Origin: Pictodentalium vernedei
Lineage: Eukaryota; Mollusca; Scaphopoda; Dentaliida; Dentaliidae
DNA: 64,000 nt
Direction of reading: 5' to 3'
Assembly: GCA_031216915.1 (NCBI GenBank)
Contig: CM062291.1
Span: 39,007,621 to 39,071,620, forward strand
The notes under the pieces are model-generated. The model was not told the DNA's origin, did not search any database, and saw only the letters and a program-made list of their open reading frames with translations. The position numbers and the translations under genes are program-made. Below, one piece after another: positions 53,812-64,000 of the stretch (position 1 is the first letter of the stretch; the number at the start of each line of letters is the position of its first letter).

Positions 53812-54165
53812 GGTGCAGTGGCTCAGTTGGTAGAGGTGCAGGCTGCAAGCCAAGAGGTCCTCGGTTCGAATCCCACCTGCGGCAACCGCGTTGTGTCCTT
53901 GGGCAAGACACTTCACTCCCATTGCCCACGCGGGGGCACGGTGACGTTGCGTACTAAGACGTACTGCACGTCGATGGTGCACCTGTCTTCAACCAATGCT
54001 AACCCTGCTTTTGTGGAGTTAGTGTGTTGGGGAGCTGACAGTTGCTCGCCGTTGCTCGATGGTTCTCTCTGGGTACTCCGGCTTCCTCCACCCGTAAAAC
54101 TGTCGTGGTCATGATTAGCCATTCTGCAGAAATATGTGACCTTAAAACACCAATAAATAAATAAA
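53812..54165 (+). mobile_element. tRNA-derived SINE, full length, head first
   Basis: GTGCAGTGGCTCAGTTGGTA (box A), GGTTCGAATCC (box B) and GTCCTTGGGCAAGACACTTC are followed by the body and (AAAT)n tail. The flanks ATAAAATGAGTG at both ends form the target duplication. This is the clearest copy for defining the family. Confidence 0.9.
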
Positions 54166-54543
54166 TAAAATGAGTGGGCAGAGAAAATCAGTACTTTTGA
54201 AAAGGGGGGATAATTTGAGTTTGTTGAGGCTACAGCAAAAAATTATATCCAGATCAAACGGAACGTTTTGTTTATAGTGAATCCTTGGTGATCAAAGTGG
54301 ACTGAAACGATGATCACTTTGATGACTGCAATTAGCGAAATAATGAGAAAACTAGACTTATATGTCTTGGGGCGACTGGCCTGAATTAACTCTTGACCGC
54401 TTCAGAATTTTCTTTAATTTCTACATGTAATAAAATCAAGTCATGGCTGCTGCACGGGACTTGATTTGGTAAAAAATACAAATTAGTCTGGCATTAATAA
54501 ATTTTCGTGAGAGGGGTTCTTCTATTTATAAGAATTTATTTTG
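54166..54543. other. Gene-free stretch
   Basis: Nothing recognised. Confidence 0.4.
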
Positions 54544-54547
54544 TTAA

Positions 54548-54735
54548 CCCTTTACCCAACACAACGATCAAAACCGGTCAGTGCTATTCATAAAAAGTGC
54601 CATTCAATTTTCATTTTTTTGGCGTCAAAAACATAGCTTATGACCACTCACTGGAACGAGCGCATTGACGTAAAAAAATTAGTTATTCAATAATTTTATT
54701 TTCAAGGTCCTCTTCTTTTCATGTAAGGTAAAGGG
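54548..54735. mobile_element. CCCTTTACC hairpin MITE, centre deleted
   Basis: TTAA flanks at 54,544 and 54,736. CCCTTTACCCAACAC and GGTAAAGGG ends. The second half of the central palindrome is largely missing after CACTGGAACGAGCGC. Confidence 0.75.
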
Positions 54736-54739
54736 TTAA

Positions 54740-55700
54740 CAATATAACAGTATTTTAGAACTGCACAAAAACATCTGCCAACAGCAGGCAAAGAATTAAC
54801 TAGACCTCTATGGGCTGATGTACATTATTGATAAAAAAGAAGACATTTGTGAACTCCCTGCAACTGATGCCCCAGAACCCCAAAAGTGATGGCCGAGACA
54901 AATTGTTTTCGAAGATTTCAGTTTTCAAAATCAAGTGATCTTGAGCTGTCATTCGTACTTGGTGCTGCACATGTTCCCTTTATCCCTGAAGTTCATTAAA
55001 ATCCACCCAACCATTATAGAGTTGGAGACACAATTTTCCAGCTGAACAAAATTTTTCGTTAGATATTTCATAATCATGTGACCTGTAACCTTGGCCTTTG
55101 TCATTCAGACTTGGTAGTGTTGCACAACATACCTTCCTTTTGTCCTTTACCCTGATGTGAGGGGTTTTTTGCGGGTGTAAAGCCAGGATTTTATAATAGG
55201 AGGAACCAAACATCATGTTTGAAGGGCCATTGGGTTGGGGGGGGGGGGGTCCCCTAGTCCTAACTAGGACATTCTGATCATTACCCCTCCTCCCACTTCC
55301 CATCAGGGAAATGGGAGGCAGGGGTAATGACCAAAGGATTTATTTAAGTTAGGACTAGGTCCACCTCCCCGAAGAACATTTTGCAAAATTCAGCGGTCAA
55401 GAAAATCTGAGGCATTTCGTCGGCTGAGTGCTAGAATGTTCTATGTCGCATAGAGGACATAGAACATTCTAGCAATCAGGCGACAATATGTAGTTTGTGT
55501 AAACCTATATTATAGACCATTTCAGGGCTCTATGGTAAGAGTAAAAGTTGCAGTGAGCCAATATATATTTTTAAGGGGGGGGGGGAGGAGTGGGGGGTGT
55601 GGCTCCCCCAATCCGCTTTCCACAGGCTATGCCAGTGGTTTTGTGAAACTACAACCAGCCATTACAGAGGTATGACACAATTTTCTGGATGAACAGATAT
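54740..55700. other. Gene-free stretch with G-rich and palindromic DNA
   Basis: GGGGGGGGGGGTCCCC lies near 55,238. A loose inverted repeat of TAGTCCTAACTAGGAC / AAGTTAGGACTAGGTCC with GGTCATTACCCCT lies at 55,250-55,365. A further G run lies at 55,576. No gene was found. Confidence 0.5.
55418..55486. repeat. Short hairpin MITE (GTGCTAGAAT family)
   Basis: CGTCGGCTGAGTGCTAGAAT and the complement CATTCTAGCAATCAGGCGAC enclose TGTCGCATAGAGGACA. The palindrome is near-perfect. Confidence 0.85.
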
Positions 55701-55702
55701 AG

Positions 55703-55935
55703 TTATTTATTTACTGGTGTTTAAGGCCACATATACTGCACAATGCCTAATCGTGACCACAACATGGAGATAAAGCCAAGTTTAGTCAATCATTTATACC
55801 CATGTTGCCCGTTTTAGAGGACTTCCACGCCAATCATTGGTGACTGGGTCCTATTTTACCAGTAAAACAGAGCTTGTTTACCATTGTAATTAAGCACTGA
55901 TTCACTTCCTGGGGTTCCCACAGCGAGGATGGACA
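55703..55935. repeat. SINE-like dispersed repeat, copy 3
   Basis: TTATTTATTTACTGGTGTTT, AAGGCCACATATACTGCACA and ATGCCTAATCGTGACC match the tail of the SINE family. The rest follows copies 1 and 2, so two families share a tail. Confidence 0.7.
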
Positions 55936-57030
55936 GATGGATGGAACATTTAAGATGCCTCTTTTTTGGGAGGGGGAGGGGGCGGGGCATAAAACACAAC
56001 AAAGTTCCATGTGACAAGTGTTTTATTGATGTCATATGGTAAAATGATAAATACAGGATGACCTAGGTATAAAAAAGACTATGTGGCAATTTCTCCCACA
56101 GGCATTCTTTGGTCAATCTGTGATACACTGGTGAACACTTTTGAGCATATAAGTTCCAAGACTTTAATACAACTACATTTCAAGAACAGTGGAATATATC
56201 AGTAGTAAGAAACCAAAACAACAGGTTTCAGAGCTCAGTGCATTAGAATTATTATATTTTTATTTCTGTTAAACCCTTTGAACTCTGGTGGTATCTTCCA
56301 TGACAGTTTGATGGCAGCAACTGGAAGAGTCCATATTCATCATTTGGGGGAAGACCAATTAATATTTCCAACGTGCAGCCCCAAGGCTGCACGTTGAAAA
56401 TATTGAATGGTCTAACGCACACATTCATTTAGCAGCCATCCTACTTAACAACACAGTGTTCAAAGGGAATGAAAGGAAAGATGAATTTGTTCATTTTGTC
56501 ACTGATTACACAATAAAACTGATTTGGAAATTTATGCATGAAGGAAAACCTGGAACACACATGATTTGCCAACACATGACAACGAATAGAAAGGTTGGGG
56601 TTTCAGTTTGAAAGTAAACTTACAGTATCACAAAGCTGTACTTTGGCAGTCAATGAAGTTATGACTCAATAACAAAGTATTGGGGGGTGGGGTGGCGTGG
56701 ATGGTCTAACAACTCCACAGGAGTAATTTTATAGACAATGAATGGTGAAAATTACAACATGTCCATGTGTTTGTGTGTGTGTGTGAGGGAGGTGTGGCGG
56801 CAGGGGTCGCCCAGCAATAGCTGAGCTCTAAAGCCCCCATATTGTTGGCAGTCTGTTGATCGTTTATAAATTTATATCCACGAATATGGATTTAAATAAG
56901 GTCAATAAAATAAATCTTATTTCGCAGACATGTCCCTCATCATGGAAAACCTGACTCATCAAACCTTTTTTACTCCATAATCTCTGCAGTGATATTATTT
57001 TGCACTTGTAAAACGAAAAAAAAAGTAACC
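55936..57030. other. Gene-free stretch
   Basis: A hairpin at 56,362-56,403 (ATTTCCAACGTGCAGCC and complement) resembles 62,872-62,925. A (TG)n run lies near 56,770. No gene was found. Confidence 0.5.
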
Positions 57031-57035
57031 ATCTC

Positions 57036-57084
57036 TATCTTGTTTGACAAACCTCACTGAGCTATTTCAAACAAGATATAGTTG
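57036..57084. repeat. TCTTGTTTGACA hairpin, copy 1
   Basis: CTATCTTGTTTGACAAACCT and TTCAAACAAGATATAG flank CACTGAG. The palindrome is related to 58,208 and 61,449 but more diverged. Confidence 0.6.
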
Positions 57085-57254
57085 GTTAAAATTGAAAGTT
57101 CAGTATGGGAAACTTTCACTGCTGAAAACATAGGTTTAGATTTTGTAACAAGGAAGGAGAGGAGAGGGGATCTTGGTGTGTAAATTGCAGTAAAAAAAAA
57201 AATGGAACCAACAGTTGGGTTCAATTGTTACTGAAATCCTCTGACCTGATGGTC

Positions 57255-57617
57255 CATTATTTATTTATTTATTGGTTTTTAAGGTCACATATTTCTGCAC
57301 AATGGCTAATCATGACCGTGACAGTTTTACGGGTGGAGGAAGCCGGAGTACCCAGAGAGAACCACCAAGCAACGGCGAGCAACTGTCAGCTCCCTAACAT
57401 ACGAACTCCACACAAGCAGGGTTAGCATTGGTTGAAGACAAGTGCACCATCGATGTGCAGTATGCCTTAGTACACAGCGTCACCGTGCCCCCACGTAGGC
57501 AATGGGGGTGAAGTGTCTTGCCCAAGGACACAACGCGGTTGCCGCAGGTGGGATTCGAACTGAGGACCCCTCGGCTTGCAGCCTGCACCTCTACTTACTG
57601 AGCCACCGTGACCCCTG
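57255..57617 (-). mobile_element. tRNA-derived SINE, near full length
   Basis: The tail comes first, the head last. The flanks TGATGGTCCATT and TGATGATCCATT form a near-perfect target duplication. Confidence 0.9.
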
Positions 57618-57629
57618 ATGATCCATTAA

Positions 57630-57872
57630 CCCTTTACCTAACATGAAAAGCAGACGACACTTGCAAAAAAAATTCTTGAATAACTAAATTTTTTCATTTT
57701 TTGTCTCAAAAACATAGGTTATGACCCCTCGTTGGAACGAGCTCGACGAGCTCGTTCCAACGAGGGGTCATAACCTATGTTTTTGAGACAAAAAATGAAA
57801 ATATTTTGAAAATTAATTGGCGATTTTTGAGAATAGCGCTGGCCGGTTTTGGCCGTTAAGTTAGGTAAAGGG
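57630..57872. mobile_element. CCCTTTACC giant-hairpin MITE
   Basis: TTAA at 57,626 and 57,873. Nearly identical to the copy at 6,886-7,119, including ACATGAAAAGCAGACGACAC, so these two copies are young. Confidence 0.9.
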
Positions 57873-57949
57873 TTAATGGTTGAAACTGAATCCATTCATT
57901 TATTAATTATCACAGCAGATGAGCTGTATAACATAAGTTAATGTGATAA

Positions 57950-58515
57950 ATTGATGGTACATTGGAACCCTGTTAATTGAATAGCCACTTTGCCAGTGGG
58001 AATTATTCAGTTAATAGGAGTATTCAATTAACAGGGATTTGGTCACTTTCCTGTATTAACGGGGATTTGGTCACTTTCCTGGTATATTGGAACCCTGTTA
58101 ATTGAATAGCCACTTTGCCAGTGAGAATTATTCAATTAACAGGAGTATTCAATTAACAGGGCTTTGTTCACTTTCCTGTATTCTGGAGATAAACTGAGTA
58201 TTTATTCTATTATATCTTCTTGGACAGAGCTCATGGAGCTCTGTCAAACAAGATATAATAGAATAAATGCCTATATCAGATGCATTTATGTGAAATAAAT
58301 CTCTAAACATTGGGTATTTGTTGATGGTCAGGATAATTTCTCGGCACATTATGGGATTTTTTTATTCAATTAACAGGAGTTTGCTCTATAACCCATATTC
58401 AATTAAGAGGTCAAATTTGTACTGAAAGTATGGTAAATGGTTTGGTGTTTGGAAATTATATTCAATTAACAGGGTTATTCAATTAATAGATATGCAATTA
58501 AGTGGTCTCCACTGT
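57950..58515 (+). repeat. Tandem ATTCAATTAACAGG repeat
   Basis: A ~118-bp unit with AATAGCCACTTTGCCAGTG and GTATTCAATTAACAGGG is duplicated (57,963 and 58,086). Further ATTCAATTAACAGG motifs continue to 58,510. A TCTTGTTTGACA hairpin (58,213-58,256) is inserted. Confidence 0.7.
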
Positions 58516-58524
58516 AATATGGTC

Positions 58525-58615
58525 TGGGGTTTGCGGCTAGGAGTGTTATGTTCAACCTCGAAGTGAAGCATCGAGGTTGAACAAATACTCTCAACTGCAA
58601 ACCTCAGACCACGTT
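58525..58615. repeat. Hairpin with interrupted arms
   Basis: GTGGTCTGAGGTTTGC-type outer arms and a GTTCAACCTCGA inner core mirror each other around GTGAAGC. Confidence 0.65.
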
Positions 58616-58837
58616 ACCATCAATTCATTACAACAAGGTACATGTTCCAATAAGACTCCACCAATAACCCAAAACCCACATCGTGAAATCAACAAGGCAA
58701 CTTTTAACAAGTTTACTAAATAAACCACTTGTGTAACCACGACAACATCACTGGACAAATAATCAATAAATCAGAATGGTCAAGGTCACACCATCTTAGT
58801 TCAAAACATACAACTCATTTTTAATTTAATCCTTTGA

Positions 58838-58985
58838 TACTTTTGCACGTCTTATGACGTACGGAATCAAACAGCGCGTTGATACTTTTGTATGTCTTAT
58901 GAAGTATGGAATCAAACAGCGCATTGATACTTTTGTACGTCTTATGACGTACGAAAACAAACAGTGCCTTGATACTTTGTGGTCA
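58838..58985 (+). repeat. 46-bp tandem repeat, three copies
   Basis: TTGATACTTTTGTACGTCTT with GACGTACGGAATCAAACAGC is repeated three times. Confidence 0.75.
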
Positions 58986-59125
58986 TTTGTTTTATTATTT
59001 TTCGATTTTTTAAAGTTTTAACCTCAATTCCTATTTTCTCCTGAATATTGCTCAGTGACAACCGTTGAGCCAAATATTATCACAGTTTAAAATACTAATA
59101 TAATCCTGCTGTCAAGACTTCTTAA

Positions 59126-59370
59126 CTGGTTGAGTGCCAGAAGCCACTATCAGGGCTTTCAAAAAATGAGGATACCAGAGCAAAAGCCAACACGTCCCTT
59201 ACTTATATTTCATATTCAGTGAAACTCAAATAATATTTTGTTTATATAAATTTGTTTTATTACAAATTATTGGAGAGTGCCTGTGGGCACTCTCCAATAA
59301 TTTGTAATAAAACAAGTTTTAAATAACAAATTCAGACCACCAAAAATAATCTTGCCCTGAACCAAATAAT
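59126..59370 (+). mobile_element. TTAA-type hairpin MITE (CACTCAACCAGTTAA family), copy 6
   Basis: It begins TTAACTGGTTGAGTGCCAGA and carries the hairpin ACAAATTATTGGAGAGTGCC with its complement. The right end (GCCCTGAACCAAATAAT) has decayed. Confidence 0.75.
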
Positions 59371-59818
59371 CACTAATGTGAAAAATATCTTGTTATTTGT
59401 ACTTTCCGATGTTTGACGTCGCATTTTGAAAAACGTTGAAGAAACTGAATTCCCAGCGACGTCTAAATGTCAGGCTAATTAAAGTCTCAACACTTCATTT
59501 GGAACATTGTCTGCATAACATGTCAAAAATCTACAAAAATGAAGCGGTTTGCAATTTATCTTCATTGATGAAAGAATCATGAAACGGTCAAGCTCATGTC
59601 ATATAACGCGAGTGATGACATCGAACGATATTATTTCCTGCTGGAGCCATAAACAAAGAAAAAATTGTGCAGGTTCTTGTCCAATCAGTGGGCGAGGGTT
59701 TTGGTTGAATTGACAGTGATTGTCTTCCTACCAGTCATTAGAGCAAATATGTAAAAAAAAAAATTGCGACATTGACACCGTAGCTGTGACGGGTGGTGCA
59801 ATCTCACAAAATTCTAAG
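59371..59818. other. Gene-free stretch
   Basis: Nothing recognised. Confidence 0.4.
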
Positions 59819-60215
59819 TTCATTAAGGGCCATAACTCCAAGAAAAATATTTGGAACAACACATGCATTGAACAGTGGCTACACATCAATAAGATACACT
59901 TACATGCCAAATATAAAGCCATTCCATCAAGTATTTCAAAAGTTATTGAGTTTTGAAACTCATTGGTCACAGACAGACTGACCGACAGACCAAGGGTCAT
60001 AACTCCAAGAAACATATTTGGAACAACACATGCATTGAACAGTGGCTAGACATCAATAAGATACACTTACATGCCAAATATAAAGTCATTCCATCAAGTA
60101 TTTCAAAAGTTATTGAGTTTTGAAACTCGTTGATCACAGACAGACCGACCGACTGACAGACAGACAGATCAACATTGCCACTTATAGAGCTGCTAGTCGC
60201 AGCTAAAAAAAAGAA
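59819..60215 (+). repeat. Tandem duplication with CAGACAGAC tail
   Basis: A ~170-bp unit (GGCCATAACTCCAAGAAA, CATTGAACAGTGGCTA, GAGTTTTGAAACTC) is present twice, each followed by an ACAGACAGACCGACC run, with a final GCTGCTAGTCGCAGCTAAAA. This ending type is, from memory, common in mollusc genomes. Confidence 0.7.
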
Positions 60216-60785
60216 AGAAAAGGTCTAACTGTTGCAAGACTGCTGGCGTATGGTTCATCTGTGGTTTTATACACAGCTGAAGCCCCCCTCCCCAATCCAC
60301 ACTTTACCCATTAGCTCTCGCGTACCCACTGACTCTACTCCTTCGGCATTTCCAAATTCCATATAAGCCAGTGGACAAAATGAGAAATTCAAAACAGCAG
60401 TGTCAACTGGTAATGTTTCAGAATAATTGGAATTCAAGCCTAAAAACATCAGAATAAGTCTGGCACACTTGGATTCTCCTCAAAAGGAGCGATATATACT
60501 CGTCTGATAAGGAAACTGAATTGATGAAAGCACAGCCCTCCTAAACTCATCTTTAAGAGGGCATAAAATTTTCCTCTTCAATTTCCCAAATGGACATGCC
60601 TGTTCACAGAAGTAATTGAAAGCAACAAGTTGTGGAACCACCTCCACCCCCCACCCACCTGGAAATCAGTGCAGCTTGCTGAGGATATACCAAACACCAG
60701 TCTGACCAAAACATATAGTCAATAGGTTAAGTTTAAATTATCTCTCCTTTTCCCATATTATCGACCCTTTTGCAGATGGAAATCT
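60216..60785. other. Gene-free stretch
   Basis: Nothing recognised. Confidence 0.4.
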
Positions 60786-60791
60786 TTTTAA

Positions 60792-61039
60792 CCCTTTACC
60801 CAATGTACAGGATATCAAAATTTATTTATTTTTTTTTTTACATTTTTTTCCAAAAATTTCACAAAAACCATATTGTGTGACCCCTCCTTGGGTCACATGA
60901 TATGGTTTTGTTGAATGAACTCATTCCAACGAAGGGTCACATAATATGGTTTTGATGAAATATTTTGAAAATTTTTTTTTTTCAACTGTTTAATTTGTAA
61001 ATTCTGCAGGTGGATGTAACCGATTCATTAAGTAAAGGG
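60792..61039. mobile_element. CCCTTTACC hairpin MITE, rearranged centre
   Basis: TTAA at 60,788 and 61,040. The ends and GGGTCACATGATATGG arms are present, but the central palindrome is duplicated and displaced. Confidence 0.75.
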
Positions 61040-61043
61040 TTAA

Positions 61044-62635
61044 TTAACACACCTGTTCAACCTCAGTGTATGAGAAGTGTAACTTGTCACAACACAGGGA
61101 AACATGTTATAAATAATTAAAAAATTTAGTCTTCTGATGGTCGGCCATTCACCAACAAACTGTTATATGCCTATGAAAACAATAATATTATGATATTAAT
61201 GAATATGGATCAGACTTCTTTCTAGAGATACAAATTCATGACTTCTTCATGACATTTCCATGACTGTTATGAACAAATCAGCCAAACCTGTACAGTGCTA
61301 CAAACCCAAATCGTCACTTAAGACAGCCATGACTTAACTGCAAACCACTGCTCAGGTGGTAATATGTCAACATGTCACTCATGTTAAAATGGCAAATTTT
61401 TTGGCAGCAAATATTTCCCATAATGCACTTTGATATTTAACCAAATATACCTTGTTTGACAGAGCTCAGTGAGCTCTGTCAAACAAGATATAATTGACTA
61501 AATTTGTAGTTTACCAAGAGAAAAAAAACATGATTGGAGACAATTCTGTTGCACTACCAGAGTGTTCGACGTTAAAGGCACCTGTTCTGTAAATGTCAGA
61601 AATAGGCCTTTAGGGTTAAAGTTGCCCACTTTTAAGGGACCAGACCCCAGGCAACCTATTACACCAGTAAAGCAGATGACATAAGCAAAGTCCATACTTA
61701 CAAAAAAGCCTAACATTGCAAAAACACTTTCAAAATCAAAAAAGTTTCACTGGGTAAGGGTGTGTGGGTAATTGTAATGTAAGCCATTGAAACAGTATGA
61801 GGTGCATAGTAACAGGTGGAACAGTCAAAGTGGGCTCTTACAATACCTTTAACACATGTGTTGACGCTGCTGCTGCTGCGCCACGGGCTATGACATAAGC
61901 TCACACAACTTCTTTTTTTTTTAAATTTTTTTTCCTCCACATCAGCTTAGGGCACCCTCATTGGAATGAACTCGCCATACACTATTTTTTTAAAGAAAAA
62001 AAAAAATGAACATTTACTCATGAGTACAAGTTGCAAATATCTGATGCAGAATCAACTTTAAATCGACTTCTCTATTCATACATTTTCAGTCGGACAGCTC
62101 TGTGTCTCTGAAGATAAGCATTTAGCAATATAATTTAGCAACCAGAGAAAGCTACAGTATCTATAAATACATTTTTGTCCAAATACGTTGCGAGCAAAAA
62201 ACTATTCTTCGATGTCAAAGTATTTATTATATTTATATATATAATACAATAAAATATAAAACAAGAATATACAATAGCATAAAAATAGAATGGTAGATAA
62301 GCTGCATAAACAACAGCATTGTAAAATCTAAAAAAAAAAAAATCAAATGAATAAAACCTCACAAAGTATATCTTCTGTTTCTCAGGCCATGTTTTGTAAA
62401 CTTGCAGATGGGCAGGCAGTTTTTTATTTTATATTTTATTTTTATAATTATTTCTTTGCCATCAAAGTTCATGTTCTTGGTTTATTTGGGGTTTTAGGCC
62501 TCATAATCTACAGAATAGCAATGGGCGGTGGTGTATTTCGTCCATTGAACATCAATGCATTGCAAAGCATTGTTGCACTCGAGGGACAAATTTATCAGTT
62601 TTATTAACTTGGGAAAAATATCAGACATAAATCCT
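61044..62635. other. Gene-free stretch with one hairpin
   Basis: A perfect TTGTTTGACAGAGCTCA / TGAGCTCTGTCAAACAA hairpin lies at 61,452-61,491. Only a remnant of the CCCTTTACC family centre (CCCTCATTGGAATGAACTC) is seen near 61,955. No gene was found. Confidence 0.5.
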
Positions 62636-62639
62636 TTAA

Positions 62640-62950
62640 TTTTTTATTTTTTTGAAAGTTGTATTGGTTATAAAAAGAGACCATGCGGCAGCCAAAAGGA
62701 CCATGCAGGAGGGCCTGAGAAACAGATTTTGCACTTTTTAGGCCTAAGGAAGACTTTGATGATATATGTTAGCAATATTCTCATATTAATAAAGCATAAC
62801 ATAAAGACACTGTTATTTTCATCTTTGTTCAATGCAACAGTTGGAGTAGTCCACATTCTTTATTTGGAGGTAGAGCAATTAATATTTTCAACGTATAGCC
62901 TTGGGGCTGCACATTGAAAATACTGATTGCCCTATCTGACACATTCACTC
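62640..62950 (+). repeat. Dispersed repeat fragments
   Basis: TTGGTTATAAAAAGAGACCA and GGAGGGCCTGAGAAACAGA match 17,340-17,460. Further on, a hairpin with TTTCAACGTATAGCC / GGCTGCACATTGAAAA matches 56,362. Confidence 0.6.
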
Positions 62951-63009
62951 AGCAGCCACCCTACTAAAAGAAATTATGAAATAGACTTTCGGTATCGAAT
63001 GGTTAATTA

Positions 63010-63360
63010 ATGCTTTACTTAACATAACTGCTAATTCTTACCTGCAATATTCACAAAAATTTCCATTCAAGCTATTTTATTATTTTTTTTAATTTTTGGC
63101 TTCAAAACACAACTCTCATTCAATTGAGCTTGCCAAGCTCGTTCCAATGACAAGTCATAGGCCGTGCTTTGGAGGCACAAAAGAACAAAAAAAAACAAAA
63201 CAGGGAAACTGTCAGTTATTCAACAGTTTCTTTACAAACGTCTTCCTTTCTTCCCTGGTATTTTAGTATCACATCAACCATGGTCGTTCAAAAACATTGG
63301 CCATGTCCATACTCTGTGACAGAAGTTAAACCTTTACTTTTAATTATTAAAGGTTAACTA
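63010..63360. mobile_element. Old CCCTTTACC-family hairpin MITE
   Basis: TGCTTTACTTAACATAACTG, an ATTGAGCTTGCCAAGCTCG centre and TTAAACCTTTACTTTTAATT remain. It is strongly diverged. Confidence 0.5.
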
Positions 63361-63496
63361 TTACTAAATTATTTAATTGTTAACTATTAGTATTTTCATT
63401 TGAATATATTAATTGACTGGCCAAATTGACAAATTCAACAGGAAGTTTTATTATTATTTGCAATTGTATGATTTAGGATGATTATTTTTATTTTAA

Positions 63497-63737
63497 CCCT
63501 TTACCCAACGAATCTCCCGCATCCGTCCGCGTAATATGCAAATTGAGCAGTTGAAAAAATTAAATTTTTCAAAATGTTTCAACAAAATCATATCATGTGA
63601 CCCCTCATTGGAACGAGCTCATTGAGCTCGTTCCAATGAGGGGTCACATGATATGGTTTTGTTGAGATTTTTTGAAAAATTTAAAAAAATGATATTTAAA
63701 ATAAGAAATTTTGATATCGTCAGCGTTGGGTAAAGGG
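63497..63737. mobile_element. CCCTTTACC giant-hairpin MITE
   Basis: TTAA at 63,493 and 63,738. It has perfect CCCTTTACCCAACG / CGTTGGGTAAAGGG ends and a long palindrome on CATTGGAACGAGCTCA with GGGTCACATGATATGG arms. It is the best-preserved copy of the second arm subfamily. Confidence 0.9.
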
Positions 63738-63741
63738 TTAA

Positions 63742-64000
63742 TTCTGCTGACGAAAAATGGAGTGGACTGGCTTGAATCTTCTCAAGAACTGCCTTCACAA
63801 TATATTGATATGTAAACAGATGACAAAGTTTCACACTGGCACATTGTAGCGATTATATTGAAATCAGTGTTGAAAAATCAATTACAGTTTGGCCGCCATG
63901 GACTGGGCACTTTCCATGGCTGGACAATATTCCCATGGGTTTGCAAGTAATTAACAAACTAGCAATCACAACTCTATGATACCCTAAACAGAAACCTTCA
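63742..64000. other. Gene-free end of window
   Basis: Nothing recognised. Confidence 0.4.

Noticed and set aside
53812-53880. tRNA gene-like sequence with box A and box B
   Set aside because: It is the head of a SINE with body and tail. The acceptor stem does not close, and the same head occurs in several SINE copies.

Overview
The window looks like repeat-rich intergenic DNA from a marine invertebrate, most likely a mollusc. That guess rests on tRNA-derived SINEs with a TTTAAGGTCACATA tail, on diverged tandem repeats ending in TCAGGTGAGCTAAA or GGTATGGCAATAGCTTA (repeat types I associate with molluscs from memory), and on non-LTR retrotransposon fragments. No complete host gene was found. 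The only host-like coding signal is one short candidate exon with a P-loop at about 17.57 kb.

The main result is a three-member family of virus-like elements sharing terminal inverted repeats that begin AGTAGTATGTC or close to it. (1) A 5.3 kb element at 11,880-17,197 has about 1.2 kb inverted arms, roughly 97% alike over a sampled stretch, and a perfect 6-bp target duplication (TCCGTC). It carries four whole, same-strand genes: two paralogous zinc-finger proteins, an acidic protein and a lysine-rich repeat protein. Each has a TATA box 61-66 bp before its ATG. (2) A large, old and broken Polinton spans about 23,830-45,749 and has homologous arms. On its minus strand are remains of protein-primed DNA polymerase B, packaging ATPase, capsid-type protein, adenain-like protease, zinc-finger proteins and a BIR-like segment. 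(3) A 1.7 kb internally deleted relative lies at 782-2,470. The AG terminus and 6-bp duplication are Polinton hallmarks, so I read the 5.3 kb element as a Polinton satellite or mini-Polinton. The N-terminus of its fourth protein and its promoter layout recur next to the protease in the large Polinton.

Layout: 0-0.8 kb SINE-like repeat and G-tract; 0.8-2.5 kb mini element; 2.8-3.7 kb foldback elements; 3.7-6.1 kb unassigned DNA with a diverged duplication; 6.4-10 kb LINE with nested insertions; 11.05-11.8 kb a second foldback composite; 11.9-17.2 kb satellite; 17.3-20 kb P-loop exon, SINE and tandem repeat; 20-23.4 kb hairpins and a ~145-bp minisatellite; 23.8-45.75 kb Polinton with nested hAT-like MITEs, a Tc1 element, SINEs, LINE pieces and a minisatellite; 46.6-48 kb LINE fragment; 48.5-64 kb SINEs, hairpin MITEs and short tandem repeats with no gene recognised.

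A second theme is the number of long, near-perfect palindromes. At least five hairpin families are present, several bounded by TTAA as in piggyBac-type insertions. All family assignments were made by eye from motifs, without database searches.
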